NCBI RefSeq assembly: GCF_014649015.1
Contig: NZ_BMSF01000001.1
Location: 248,001 to 312,000, forward strand
Direction of reading: 5' to 3'
From: Streptomyces narbonensis
GTDB lineage: Bacteria > Actinomycetota > Actinomycetes > Streptomycetales > Streptomycetaceae
Length of the DNA stretch: 64,000 bases
Shown: positions 24,999-33,965 of the stretch, piece after piece
Numbering within the stretch: the first letter of the stretch is position 1
How the letters are laid out: each line of letters starts with the position of its first letter
Made by a program: the position numbers and the translations under genes
The notes under the pieces: model-generated
Databases searched by the model: none
What the model saw: only the letters and a program-made list of their open reading frames with translations
What the model was told of the DNA's origin: nothing

Positions 24999-27248
24999 AT
25001 GTCCGGTGGGGGAGTTGAGTCGCAGCAGGGCAGCCGCCAGGGTGTCTGCGAAGTGACCGGGGTCCTGGAGCGGATCACCTACGCCAACGAGGAGAGCGGG
25101 TACACAGTCGCGCGCGTCGACACCGGGCGCGGGGCCGGTGACCTGCTCACCGTGGTCGGGGCGCTGCTCGGGGCGCAGCCGGGGGAGTCGCTGCGGATGG
25201 AGGGGCGCTGGGGCTCCCACCCGCAGTACGGGAAGCAGTTCACCGTCGAGAACTACACGACGCTCCTGCCCGCCACCATCCAGGGCATCCGGCGGTACCT
25301 GGGGTCGGGACTGGTCAAGGGCATCGGGCCCGTCTTCGCCGACCGCATCACGCAGCACTTCGGACTCGACACCCTCGACATCCTCGAAGAGGCGCCCGCG
25401 CGGCTGATCGAGGTCCCGGGGCTCGGCCCGAAGCGGACCAAGAAGATCACCGCCGCCTGGGAGGAGCAGAAGGCGATCAAGGAGGTCATGGTCTTCCTCC
25501 AGGGGGTGGGTGTCTCCACCTCCATCGCCGTGCGCATCTACAAGAAGTACGGGGACGCCTCCATCTCCGTCGTGCGGAACCAGCCCTACCGGCTCGCCGC
25601 CGACGTCTGGGGCATCGGCTTCCTCACCGCCGACAAGATCGCCCAGGCCGTCGGCATCCCGCACGACAGCCCGGACCGGGTGAAGGCCGGCCTGCAGTAC
25701 GCGCTGTCGCAGTCCACCGACCAGGGCCACTGCTTCCTGCCCGAGGAGCGGCTGATCGGTGACGCGGTGAAGCTGCTGCAGGTCGACACCGGGCTCGTCA
25801 TCGAGTGCCTGGCCGAGCTCGCCGAGGACCCCGAGGGGGTCGTACGGGAGCAGGTGCCCGGCCCCGAGGGGCTGCCGGTCACCGCCGTGTTCCTGGTGCC
25901 CTTCCATCGCGCGGAGCTGTCGCTCGCCGGGCAGATCGGGCGGCTGCTGCGGGCCGGGGAGGACCGCATGCCGGCCTTCCGGGACGTCGCCTGGGACAAG
26001 GCGCTGGCCTGGCTCGCGGAGCGCACCGGGGCCACGCTCGCGCCCGAACAGGAGGATGCGGTCCGGCTCGCCCTGACCCGTAAGGTCGCGGTCCTCACCG
26101 GCGGCCCCGGCTGTGGCAAGTCCTTCACGGTCCGCTCGATCGTGGAGCTGGCGCGGGCGAAGAAGGCCAAGGTGGTCCTCGCCGCCCCCACCGGCCGGGC
26201 CGCCAAGCGGCTCGCCGAGCTGACCGGTGCCGAGGCCTCCACCGTCCACCGGCTCCTGGAGCTCAAGCCGGGCGGGGACGCGGCCTACGACCGGGACCGG
26301 CCGCTCGACGCCGACCTGGTCGTCGTCGACGAGGCCTCCATGCTCGACCTGCTCCTGGCGAACAAGCTGGTGAAGGCGGTGGCGCCCGGTGCCCACCTGC
26401 TGCTCGTGGGGGACGTGGACCAGCTCCCCTCGGTCGGCGCGGGCGAGGTCCTCGGCGACCTGCTCGCCCCCGGCAGCCCCGTCCCCGCCGTGCGGCTGAC
26501 CCGTATCTTCCGGCAGGCCCAGCAGTCCGGGGTCGTCACCAACGCGCACCGGATCAACGCCGGCACCCCGCCCCTCACCCAGGGCCTGCCGGACTTCTTC
26601 CTCTTCGTCGAGGAGGAGACCGAGGACGCGGCCCGGGTCGCCGTGGACGTCGCCGCCCGGCGCGTTCCGGCCAAGTTCGGGCTCGACCCGCGCCGGGACG
26701 TGCAGGTCCTCGCCCCGATGCACCGGGGCCCGGCCGGTGCGGGCGCGCTCAACGGCCTGCTCCAGCAGGCCATCACCCCGGCCCGGCCCGATCTGCCGGA
26801 GAAGCGGTTCGGAGGCCGGGTGTTCCGGGTAGGCGACAAAGTGACGCAGATCAGGAACAACTACGACAAAGGTGCCAACGGTGTCTTCAACGGCACGGTC
26901 GGCGTCGTCACCGCCTTGGACCCCGTCGAGCAGCGGCTCACCGTGCGGACGGACGAGGATGAGGAGGTGCCGTACGACTTCGACGAGCTGGACGAGCTGG
27001 CCCACGCGTACGCGGTCACCATCCACCGCTCGCAGGGCAGCGAGTATCCGGCGGTCGTGATCCCCGTCACCATGAGTGCCTGGATGATGCTCCAGCGGAA
27101 CCTGCTCTACACGGCCGTGACCCGCGCCAAGAAGCTGGTCGTGCTGGTCGGCTCCCGCCGGGCCATCGCCCAGGCGGTCCGCACGGTCTCGGCGGGCCGA
27201 CGTTTTACCGCACTGTCCCATCGCCTCACAGGTGGAGCCCCCGTGTGA
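24999..27248 (+). CDS. recD2: RecD2-type 5'-3' DNA helicase (SF1B)
   Basis: 749 aa from ATG 24999. The N-terminal region has the OB-like start (CEVTGVLERITYANEESGYT), helix-hairpin-helix motifs (GSGLVKGIGPVFADRI and LIEVPGLGPKRTKKI), then the helicase core: Walker A AVLTGGPGCGKSFT (~365-378), APTGRAAKRL, DEASMLDLLL (Walker B), GDVDQLPSVGAGEVL and the C-terminal VTIHRSQGSEYPAVV and YTAVTRAKKLVVLVG. The long N-terminal extension distinguishes RecD2 from RecBCD RecD. RecD2 works in replication-fork and repair processes. Length is normal. Confidence 0.93.
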   Translation: MSGGGVESQQGSRQGVCEVTGVLERITYANEESGYTVARVDTGRGAGDLLTVVGALLGAQPGESLRMEGRWGSHPQYGKQFTVENYTTLLPATIQGIRRYLGSGLVKGIGPVFADRITQHFGLDTLDILEEAPARLIEVPGLGPKRTKKITAAWEEQKAIKEVMVFLQGVGVSTSIAVRIYKKYGDASISVVRNQPYRLAADVWGIGFLTADKIAQAVGIPHDSPDRVKAGLQYALSQSTDQGHCFLPEERLIGDAVKLLQVDTGLVIECLAELAEDPEGVVREQVPGPEGLPVTAVFLVPFHRAELSLAGQIGRLLRAGEDRMPAFRDVAWDKALAWLAERTGATLAPEQEDAVRLALTRKVAVLTGGPGCGKSFTVRSIVELARAKKAKVVLAAPTGRAAKRLAELTGAEASTVHRLLELKPGGDAAYDRDRPLDADLVVVDEASMLDLLLANKLVKAVAPGAHLLLVGDVDQLPSVGAGEVLGDLLAPGSPVPAVRLTRIFRQAQQSGVVTNAHRINAGTPPLTQGLPDFFLFVEEETEDAARVAVDVAARRVPAKFGLDPRRDVQVLAPMHRGPAGAGALNGLLQQAITPARPDLPEKRFGGRVFRVGDKVTQIRNNYDKGANGVFNGTVGVVTALDPVEQRLTVRTDEDEEVPYDFDELDELAHAYAVTIHRSQGSEYPAVVIPVTMSAWMMLQRNLLYTAVTRAKKLVVLVGSRRAIAQAVRTVSAGRRFTALSHRLTGGAPV

Positions 27249-27427
27249 AAGATCACGGAGGTCTACCGGAACCGGGGCGAAGGGGGCAGGATATGAAGGT
27301 TGGCGGCACTGAGTGCCGCCGATTGGCCCAATGGTCGACCCCGAGTGCACTCTCCTGAGCCAAATGGGGGATGGTAGAGACAGTCAGGGCACCTCGAAGA
27401 AGAGGCACTACGTCGGTGAGGGATGAC

Positions 27428-28717
27428 GTGAGCGACAACTCTGTAGTACTGCGGTACGCGGACGGTGAATACACCTACCCGGTGGTCGAGAGCACCGTCG
27501 GCGACAAGGGCTTCGACATCGGCAAACTCCGAGCCCAGACCGGTCTGGTCACCCTGGACAGCGGATACGGCAACACCGCCGCCTATAAATCCGCGATCAC
27601 CTACCTCGATGGTGAGCAGGGGATTCTGCGGTACCGCGGCTACCCCATCGAGCAGCTTGCCGAGCGCTCCACCTTCCTTGAGGTGGCGTACCTGCTGATC
27701 AACGGCGAGCTTCCGAAGGTCGACGAGCTGTCGACCTTCAAGAACGAGATCACGCAGCACACGCTGGTCCACGAGGACGTCAAGAACTTCTTCCGTGGCT
27801 TCCCGCGGGACGCCCACCCGATGGCGATGCTGTCGTCGGTGGTCTCCGCGCTGTCCACCTTCTACCAGGACAGCCACAACCCGTTCGACGAGAAGCAGCG
27901 CCACCTCTCGACGATCCGGCTGCTCGCCAAGCTTCCGACGATCGCGGCGTACGCGTACAAGAAGTCGATCGGCCACCCGTTCGTCTACCCGCGGAACGAC
28001 CTCGGCTACGTCGAGAACTTCCTGCGCATGACCTTCTCGGTGCCGGCGCAGGAGTACGAGCTCGACCCGGTCGTCGTCTCCGCGCTCGACAAGCTGCTGA
28101 TCCTGCACGCGGACCACGAGCAGAACTGCTCGACCTCCACCGTGCGTCTGGTCGGCTCCTCGCAGGCGAACATGTTCGCCTCGATCTCCGCCGGCATCTC
28201 GGCCCTGTGGGGCCCGCTGCACGGTGGCGCCAACCAGTCGGTCCTGGAGATGCTGGAAGGCATCCAGGCCAACGGCGGCGATGTCGACTCCTTCATCCGC
28301 AAGGTGAAGAACAAGGAGGACGGCGTCCGCCTGATGGGCTTCGGTCACCGGGTGTACAAGTCCTTCGACCCGCGCGCCAAGATCATCAAGGCTGCGGCGC
28401 ACGACGTCCTCTCCGCGCTCGGCAAGGACGACGCGCTGCTGGACATCGCGCTCAAGCTGGAGGAGCACGCGCTCTCCGACGAGTACTTCGTCTCGCGCAA
28501 CCTCTACCCGAACGTGGACTTCTACACGGGCCTGATCTACCGCGCCATGGGCTTCCCGACCGAGATGTTCACCGTGCTCTTCGCGCTCGGCCGGCTGCCC
28601 GGCTGGATCGCCCAGTGGCACGAGATGATCAAGGAGCCCGGCTCCCGCATCGGCCGCCCGCGCCAGATCTACACGGGCGAGGTCCTGCGGGACTTCGTCC
28701 CGGTCGAGGCCCGCTAG
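27428..28717 (+). CDS. gltA: Citrate synthase
   Basis: 429 aa. The start GTG 27428 is preceded by GAGGGATGAC; an upstream in-frame ATG (27371) has no site. Type II citrate synthase landmarks: LDSGYGNTAAYKSAITYLDG, GILRYRGYPIEQLAE, DHEQNCSTSTVRLVGSS, ISALWGPLHGGANQSVLEML (catalytic His), RLMGFGHRVYKSFDPRAKII (second His) and a conserved Asp in NVDFYTGLIYRAMG. It condenses acetyl-CoA with oxaloacetate to open the TCA cycle. It ends before a 17-bp inverted repeat and a strong hairpin. Confidence 0.97.
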   Translation: MSDNSVVLRYADGEYTYPVVESTVGDKGFDIGKLRAQTGLVTLDSGYGNTAAYKSAITYLDGEQGILRYRGYPIEQLAERSTFLEVAYLLINGELPKVDELSTFKNEITQHTLVHEDVKNFFRGFPRDAHPMAMLSSVVSALSTFYQDSHNPFDEKQRHLSTIRLLAKLPTIAAYAYKKSIGHPFVYPRNDLGYVENFLRMTFSVPAQEYELDPVVVSALDKLLILHADHEQNCSTSTVRLVGSSQANMFASISAGISALWGPLHGGANQSVLEMLEGIQANGGDVDSFIRKVKNKEDGVRLMGFGHRVYKSFDPRAKIIKAAAHDVLSALGKDDALLDIALKLEEHALSDEYFVSRNLYPNVDFYTGLIYRAMGFPTEMFTVLFALGRLPGWIAQWHEMIKEPGSRIGRPRQIYTGEVLRDFVPVEAR

Positions 28718-28765
28718 TCCGGCGCAGGGACTGCAGCGCCCGGCGAGTGAGCCGAAGGGGCGCGT

Positions 28766-28835
28766 CGGTGTCGAGAGGGCGAACGCGCGGAGGCCCGACG
28801 TAGGAGGGTCGAGCACGATCGCCCTCTCGACACCG
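28766..28835. repeat. 17-bp inverted repeat downstream of gltA
   Basis: CGGTGTCGAGAGGGCGA (28766-28782) pairs perfectly with 28819-28835 across 36 bp. Flanking GGGGCGC (28757-28763) and GCGCCCC (28842-28848) extend the pairing. It is possibly a first terminator or a dispersed palindromic unit. Confidence 0.7.
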
Positions 28836-28878
28836 GCTGGAGCGCCCCGGAGGCGAACCGAGCCCTGAAAGAAAGCGA

Positions 28879-28927
28879 GAAGCGCCCCGCCGCCGATCCC
28901 CCCACGGGTCGACGGACGGGGCGCTTC
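28879..28927 (+). terminator. gltA terminator hairpin
   Basis: An 11-bp perfect stem, GAAGCGCCCCG (28879-28889) with CGGGGCGCTTC (28917-28927), is separated by 27 nt. It lies about 160 bp after the gltA stop. Confidence 0.7.
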
Positions 28928-29235
28928 CCATATCCCCCGGTGCGGATTCCCCCCACGGGATCCGGGCCGGGCGTCTGCCGGCGTCAGCAGAAGCTGCGCG
29001 GGTCGGGCGCGACGCGGTCTGCCGGGGTACGTACGGGAGGGCCGCTCAAAGCTCCCCGGTGCACGTGCCCCGGCCAACGCTTGCCTAGGGACGTCCCCCA
29101 AGACATCCCATGAACGTCCCCCAAGACGTTCTCGGCATCGCCCACTTAGACTCGCGAACAGCCCAGATGGTTACCCCCCAATATCTGTGATCTAGATCTC
29201 TTTGTGAAGGTCCTGTGAGTCACGTGTAGGTCAAT

Positions 29236-31461
29236 TCACGTGAAGCGCCGCAGCCGCAGGCTGTTGGATACGACGAAGACGGACGAAAAGGCCATCGCGA
29301 GGCCCGCGATCATCGGGTTGAGCAGTCCGGCCGCCGCCAGGGGCAGGGCGGCCACGTTGTATCCGAAGGCCCAGGCGAGGTTGCCCTTGATCGTCGCCAG
29401 GGTGCGGCGGGAGAGGCGGATGGCGTCCGCCGCGACGCGGAGGTCGCCGCGGACCAGGGTCAGGTCGCTCGCCTCGATGGCCGCGTCCGTGCCCGTGCCC
29501 ATCGCGAGGCCGAGGTCCGCGGTGGCGAGGGCGGCGGCGTCGTTGACCCCGTCGCCGACCATCGCGACCGTCCCGCCCTCGTCCTGGAGCCGCCGGATCA
29601 CCCCGGCCTTCTCCTCGGGCAGCACGTCGGCGATCACCTCGTCGATGCCGACCTCCGCCGCGACGGCCTCCGCGACCGCCCGGTGGTCGCCGGTGAGCAG
29701 GACCGGGCGGAGCCCCAGTCCGCGCAGCCGGGCGATCGCCTCGGCGCTGGTGTCCTTGACGGTGTCGGCGACGGTCAGGGCGCCGCGGGCGACGCCGTCC
29801 CAGGCGACGTGGACGGCGCCGGGCTCCGGGGCCCCCGGCACCTCGACGCCCTCGGCCGTGAGGAGGGCGGCGCGGCCGACGAGGACCAGGTGGCCGTCGA
29901 CCGAGCCGCGCACGCCGAGCCCGGGGACGTTCTCGAAGGTCTTCGGTACGGGAAGCTCGCCGCACCGCTCGGCGGCGGCGGCCGCGACCGCGCGGGCCAC
30001 CGGGTGCTCGGAGGAGTGCTCCAGGGCGCCCGCGAGCCGCAGCAGCTCGGTCTCGTCGGTGGAGGCCGTGCCGTAGCGGCCGCCGTACACGTACACCTTC
30101 CGCAGGGACATGCGGCCCGTGGTGACCGTGCCCGTCTTGTCGAGGACGACGGTGTCGACGCGGCGGGTGGACTCCAGGACCTCGGGTCCCTTGATGAGGA
30201 TGCCGAGCTGGGCGCCGCGGCCGGTGCCGACCATGAGGGCGGTCGGGGTCGCGAGGCCGAGGGCGCAGGGGCAGGCGATGATCAGGACGGCGACGGCCGC
30301 GGTGAAGGAGGCGGTCGGGTCGTCCGTGAGCAGGAGCCAGGTGACGAGGGTGCCGAGCGCGACGAGCAGCACCGCGGGGACGAAGACGGCGGAGATCCGG
30401 TCGGCGAGCCGCTGCACCTCGGCCTTGCCGTTCTGGGCGTCCTCGACGAGCTTCGCCATCCGGGCGAGGCGGGTGTCGGCGCCGACGGCGGCGGCCCGGA
30501 CGACGAGCCGGCCCGAGACGTTGACGCAGCCGCCGGCCACCTCGGAGCCCTCGGTGACGTCCACCGGCATCGACTCGCCGGTGAGCAGGGAGGCGTCGAC
30601 GGCGGACGCGCCCGTGGTGACGGTGCCGTCGGTGGCGATCTTCTCCCCGGGGCGTACGACGAAGAGGTCGCCGGCCCGCAGCTCCGTGACCGGGATCCGT
30701 ACCTCCGTGGTCCCGCGCAGGATGGCCACGTCCTTGGCGCCGAGCTCCATGAGGGCCCGCAGGGCGGCGCCCGCCTTCCGCTTGGCGCGGGCCTCCAGGT
30801 AGCGGCCGAGCAGGATGAAGGTGACGACGCCGGCGGCGACCTCCAGATAGATCGCGGAGGAGGCCTGGGAGCGGTCGGCGGTGAGGTCGAAGCCGTGGCG
30901 CATGCCGGGCATGCCGGCGTCGCCGAGGAAGAGGGCCCAGAGCGACCAGCCGTAGGCGGCGAGGGTGCCGACCGAGACGAGGGTGTCCATGGTGGCGGCG
31001 CCGTGCCGGGCGTTGGTCCAGGCGGCCCGGTGGAAGGGGAGTCCGCCCCAGACGACGACGGGGGAGGCGAGGGTGAGGGAGAGCCACTGCCAGTTGTCGA
31101 ACTGGAGCGAGGGGACCATGGCGAGCAGGACCACGGGCGCGGCGAGCAGTGCCGAGACCGTGAGTCGCTGCCGGAGGCGGGCGAGCTCGGGGTCCTCCTG
31201 TTCGGCTCGTTCCTCGGATTCGGATTCGGCTTCGGGCTCCGGCGGGAGGGGTTCCTCGGCGGTGTAGCCGGTCTTCACGACGGTGGCGATCAGCTCGTCG
31301 ACGCCGACGTGCGGCGCGTGTTCGACGTGTGCCTTCTCCGTGGCGTAGTTGACGGTGGCGGTGACGCCGTCCATCCGGTTGAGCTTCTTCTCCACGCGGG
31401 CCGCGCAGGAGGCGCAGGTCATCCCGCCGATCGTCAGCTCGGTGACGGTGGTGCCGGTCAT
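29236..31461 (-). CDS. copA: Copper-exporting P1B-type ATPase
   Basis: 741 aa from ATG 31461. The N-terminal metal-binding domain has GMTCASCAARVEKKL (about 13-27). After an acidic linker come eight predicted TM helices, with CPC in LIIACPCALGLATPT (~395), phosphorylation motif LDKTGTVTTG (~438), HP locus SSEHPVARAV, and the hinge GDGVNDAAAL. Late TM motifs GYNVAALPLAAAGLLNP and MAFSSVFVVSNSLRL are those of Cu(I) pumps (P1B-1). It drives ATP-dependent Cu+ efflux across the membrane. It lies 72 bp downstream of copZ and probably shares the CsoR-type operator at 31825-31841. Confidence 0.95.
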   Translation of the reverse strand: MTGTTVTELTIGGMTCASCAARVEKKLNRMDGVTATVNYATEKAHVEHAPHVGVDELIATVVKTGYTAEEPLPPEPEAESESEERAEQEDPELARLRQRLTVSALLAAPVVLLAMVPSLQFDNWQWLSLTLASPVVVWGGLPFHRAAWTNARHGAATMDTLVSVGTLAAYGWSLWALFLGDAGMPGMRHGFDLTADRSQASSAIYLEVAAGVVTFILLGRYLEARAKRKAGAALRALMELGAKDVAILRGTTEVRIPVTELRAGDLFVVRPGEKIATDGTVTTGASAVDASLLTGESMPVDVTEGSEVAGGCVNVSGRLVVRAAAVGADTRLARMAKLVEDAQNGKAEVQRLADRISAVFVPAVLLVALGTLVTWLLLTDDPTASFTAAVAVLIIACPCALGLATPTALMVGTGRGAQLGILIKGPEVLESTRRVDTVVLDKTGTVTTGRMSLRKVYVYGGRYGTASTDETELLRLAGALEHSSEHPVARAVAAAAAERCGELPVPKTFENVPGLGVRGSVDGHLVLVGRAALLTAEGVEVPGAPEPGAVHVAWDGVARGALTVADTVKDTSAEAIARLRGLGLRPVLLTGDHRAVAEAVAAEVGIDEVIADVLPEEKAGVIRRLQDEGGTVAMVGDGVNDAAALATADLGLAMGTGTDAAIEASDLTLVRGDLRVAADAIRLSRRTLATIKGNLAWAFGYNVAALPLAAAGLLNPMIAGLAMAFSSVFVVSNSLRLRRFT

Positions 31462-31533
31462 GGTGCGGTTCCAAACGGGAGCAGGGCCGTACGGGTCAAC
31501 GGTACGGCCCTGCGATGTCTGTTCCGGTGCGGG

Positions 31534-31758
31534 TCAGACCAGCTCGTAGCCGGCCTCGTCCACGGCCGCGGCCACGGCCTCGCGGTCGAGAGCGGCGTCG
31601 GAGACGACGGTGACCTCGCCGGTCTTGGCGACGGCGGTGACCGAGGAGACGCCGGGGAGCTCGGAGATCTCGCCGGCGACCGCGCCCTCGCAGTGGCCGC
31701 AGGTCATGCCCTTGACCTGGTAGACGGTGGTGAGTTCGGTCTTCGTCTCTGCGGTCAT
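31534..31758 (-). CDS. copZ: CopZ-type copper chaperone (HMA domain)
   Basis: 74 aa, start ATG 31758 with GGAGAG 6 bp upstream. A single heavy-metal-associated domain carries KGMTCGHCEGAVAGEI (CxxC for Cu+) and ends DEAGYELV. It delivers Cu+ to CopA, and to the CopY/CsoR-type sensor in related systems. First gene of the copper operon. Confidence 0.93.
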   Translation of the reverse strand: MTAETKTELTTVYQVKGMTCGHCEGAVAGEISELPGVSSVTAVAKTGEVTVVSDAALDREAVAAAVDEAGYELV

Positions 31759-31824
31759 GGCGCTCTCCATACTGGGTGGCGGGTCCTTGCGAAGGTCCTT
31801 TTGAAGGTCCTCACGAAGGCGATT

Positions 31825-31841
31825 ATACCCCTAGGGGGTAT
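31825..31841. promoter_or_regulatory. CsoR-type copper operator upstream of copZA
   Basis: ATACCCCTAGGGGGTAT is a near-perfect 17-bp palindrome of the ATACCCC/GGGGTAT type bound by actinobacterial CsoR. It lies 67 bp before the copZ start. CsoR releases DNA when it binds Cu+, inducing efflux. No csoR gene is present in the window, so the repressor would act from elsewhere. Confidence 0.8.
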
Positions 31842-31903
31842 TAATCGGGGGCGGGGTCGGCTCGCGTCGCGCGAGTGGCCGGAGCCTATGGTAAATACCC
31901 GTT

Positions 31904-33124
31904 ATGTCGCATTCGGGGAGCACGCTGATCCTGATCATGGCGATCGCCGTCCTGGCGCCGCTGCTCGCCTACGCGGTCGGGCGCAGGCTGCCCGTACCCC
32001 TCGTCATCTTCGAGATCCTCCTCGGCATCCTCATCGGCCCCGACGTCCTGGACTGGGCCCGCCCCGACGCGCTGATCGACGGCCTCTCCCAGCTCGGCCT
32101 CACCATGCTGATCTTCCTCGCGGGGTACGAGATCGAGTTCGGCAAGGTCCGCGGCGACACCCTCAGGAGAGCCGTCTGGTCCTGGCTCGCCGCCCTCGCC
32201 CTCGGGCTCGGCACCGGCGTCCTGTTGGGCGGCGGCTATGCCAAGGGCGTCTTCATCGGGGTGGCGCTGACCAGCACCGCCCTCGGCACCGTCCTGCCCG
32301 TGCTGCGGGACGCGGGCGTGCTCCACGGGCGGTTCGGCTCGGTCGTCATGGCCTTCGGCGCGGTGGGCGAGTTCGGGCCGATCATCGCGATGGCGCTGCT
32401 GCTCAGCGGGCGCGCCCCGGCCGAGTCGGCGGTGCTGCTCGGCGTCTTCGCCGCGCTCACGGCGGCGGCCGTCTTCTGGGCGCTGCGCCCGCGCCCGCCG
32501 TGGTTCTCCCGGATCATCGCCAAGACCCTGCACAGCAGCGGCCAGTTCGCCGTCCGGTTCGTCTTCCTGGTGCTCGCCCTGATGCTGGGGGCCTCGACGG
32601 CGCTGGGGCTCGACGTGCTGCTCGGCGCCTTCGCGGCCGGTCTCATCACCCGGCTCCTGCTGACCGGGGCCGCTCCCGAGAGCGGCCCGGAGATCCTGGA
32701 GAAGGTGGAGGGCGTCGGCTTCGGCTTCCTCGTCCCGGTCTTCTTCGTCGTCACCGGTATCGAGTTCGACCTGGACTCGCTCCTCTCCGGCGGCCGCACC
32801 CTGCTCCTGCTGCCGGTCTTCCTGGTGCTCTTCCTGGTCGTGCGCGGCGGGCCGATCTGGTTCCTCGCCCCGCGCGACCTCGACCGCAGGGACCGGGGCG
32901 GGCTCGTCCTCTACGGCTCCACGGCGCTGCCGCTCGTCGTCGCGATCACGACCATCGGCGTGGACGACCACGAGCTGTCGGCCGGCGACGCGGCGGCGCT
33001 CGTCGGCGCCGCCATGGTCTCCGTCCTCGTCTTCCCGCTGCTCGCGCTGAAGCTGCGGGCGCGGGCGGGGGAGGGTGGGGAGGGGCGGCCCGCCGAGGCG
33101 GTCAGGGGGTCCGAGACGTGGTGA
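31904..33124 (+). CDS. CPA2-type cation:proton antiporter
   Basis: 406 aa from ATG 31904. It is highly hydrophobic, with about 11-12 predicted TM helices: LILIMAIAVLAPLLAYAVGR, LVIFEILLGILIGPDVL, QLGLTMLIFLAGYEIEF, and VPVFFVVTGIEFDLDSLL near the end. This is the Kef/NapA-like Na+(K+)/H+ exchanger fold (PF00999), without a C-terminal RCK domain. A possible -10 (TATGGT, 31887) lies 11 bp before the start and no Shine-Dalgarno is visible, so the mRNA may be leaderless or nearly so. Its 3' end overlaps the convergent tetR gene by 23 bp. Confidence 0.88.
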   Translation: MSHSGSTLILIMAIAVLAPLLAYAVGRRLPVPLVIFEILLGILIGPDVLDWARPDALIDGLSQLGLTMLIFLAGYEIEFGKVRGDTLRRAVWSWLAALALGLGTGVLLGGGYAKGVFIGVALTSTALGTVLPVLRDAGVLHGRFGSVVMAFGAVGEFGPIIAMALLLSGRAPAESAVLLGVFAALTAAAVFWALRPRPPWFSRIIAKTLHSSGQFAVRFVFLVLALMLGASTALGLDVLLGAFAAGLITRLLLTGAAPESGPEILEKVEGVGFGFLVPVFFVVTGIEFDLDSLLSGGRTLLLLPVFLVLFLVVRGGPIWFLAPRDLDRRDRGGLVLYGSTALPLVVAITTIGVDDHELSAGDAAALVGAAMVSVLVFPLLALKLRARAGEGGEGRPAEAVRGSETW

Positions 33125-33800
33125 CTCCGCCGCCGGCGATCGCGGGGGTGCCGGCCGCGAGGGTGCCCTGGCCGATGACCGGGTCGAGGTAGCGCAGGAG
33201 GACCTGCTTCAGCTCGGCGATCGTGGCGTCCCGCTCGGGGCCCTCGGGGGCGGCGAGGACCAGGTGGAGGCCGCCCTTGAAGACCGCGAAGGCCATGTCG
33301 GCGACCCGGACGCAGTCCGCGGGCGGGCTGTCCGGGAGGTAGTGGGCGATCAGCAGACGGACCCGCTCGATCAGCGAGGCGTGCAGGGCGTCGTGCTCCT
33401 CCGCGATCTTGCCGGGGACCTCGGAGCCGTGCATCAGGGCGAGGAAGACCGGGTTGGCGCAGTTGAAGGCGATCAGCGGGTCGACGACCGCGTCGAGCAG
33501 CTCGGGCAGCGGCAGGGCCAGGTTCTCCGGGGTGAAGGCCTGGCCGTGGGCCTCCCGCATCTCGTACATGAGGCGCTCGCCGAGCTCGACGGCGATGGCC
33601 TCCTTGTTCGGGAAGTACTGGTAGAGCGTGCCGGGCGAGACGTGCGCCTCGCGGGCGATCGCGTTGGTGCTGGCGGCCGTGTACCCGTTCGCGCAGAAGA
33701 CGTTCGCGGCGGCCTGGAGCAGCTGCGTGATGCGGCGCTCACCGCGCGCCTGACGGCGGCGCGGCTTCGGGTCCTCGGACATCTCGGGCTTCTCGGACAT
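33102..33800 (-). CDS. TetR-family transcriptional regulator
   Basis: 232 aa. The start is ATG 33800, with GGGGA 6 bp upstream; a possible upstream TTG start is not supported. N-terminal HTH: RRITQLLQAAANVFCANGYT, then NAIAREAHVSPGTLYQYFPN and KEAIAVEL. The C-terminal ligand domain resembles AcrR/MmfR-like multidrug regulators. It is divergent from an MMPL transporter gene, and the intergenic region carries two dyads with the same GCGAG-type half-site, the expected arrangement for local repression. Confidence 0.92.
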   Translation of the reverse strand: MSEKPEMSEDPKPRRRQARGERRITQLLQAAANVFCANGYTAASTNAIAREAHVSPGTLYQYFPNKEAIAVELGERLMYEMREAHGQAFTPENLALPLPELLDAVVDPLIAFNCANPVFLALMHGSEVPGKIAEEHDALHASLIERVRLLIAHYLPDSPPADCVRVADMAFAVFKGGLHLVLAAPEGPERDATIAELKQVLLRYLDPVIGQGTLAAGTPAIAGGGVTTSRTP

Positions 33801-33835
33801 GACTGTCCCCAGCTCTCCTCGTGGCGCGTTTGACA

Positions 33836-33857
33836 AATGCGAGAGGTCGCTCGCATT
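33836..33857. promoter_or_regulatory. TetR-type operator 1 (AATGCGAG-N6-CTCGCATT)
   Basis: A perfect 8-bp inverted repeat with 6-bp spacer begins 36 bp upstream of the tetR start, between tetR and the MMPL gene. Confidence 0.8.
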
Positions 33858-33865
33858 CTAAGGAA

Positions 33866-33885
33866 ACGCGAGCGATCACTCGTGT
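33866..33885. promoter_or_regulatory. TetR-type operator 2 (ACGCGAG-N6-CTCGTGT)
   Basis: A second dyad with the same 6-bp spacer and the same CGAG/CTCG core lies 29 bp from operator 1 and nearer the MMPL gene. One mismatch in the arms. Confidence 0.7.
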
Positions 33886-33965
33886 TTGTCATTCTATGGC
33901 AATGGGTGACCCATGCGACCTGCCGGGAAGCGCGCACATGGGTCAGGTGAAGGGGACACCGCGTC

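Larger units (their letters stand above)
28718..29235. other. 518-bp non-coding region between convergent gltA and copA
   Basis: No convincing gene. It holds a perfect 17-bp inverted repeat (28766-28782 with 28819-28835), a terminator hairpin (28879-28927), and a more AT-rich stretch with two 14-bp direct repeats ACGTCCCCCAAGAC (29091-29104, 29114-29127). The last 100 bp before copA (GATCTAGATCTC, TTCACGTGAA) is unusually AT-rich for this genome. Confidence 0.6.
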
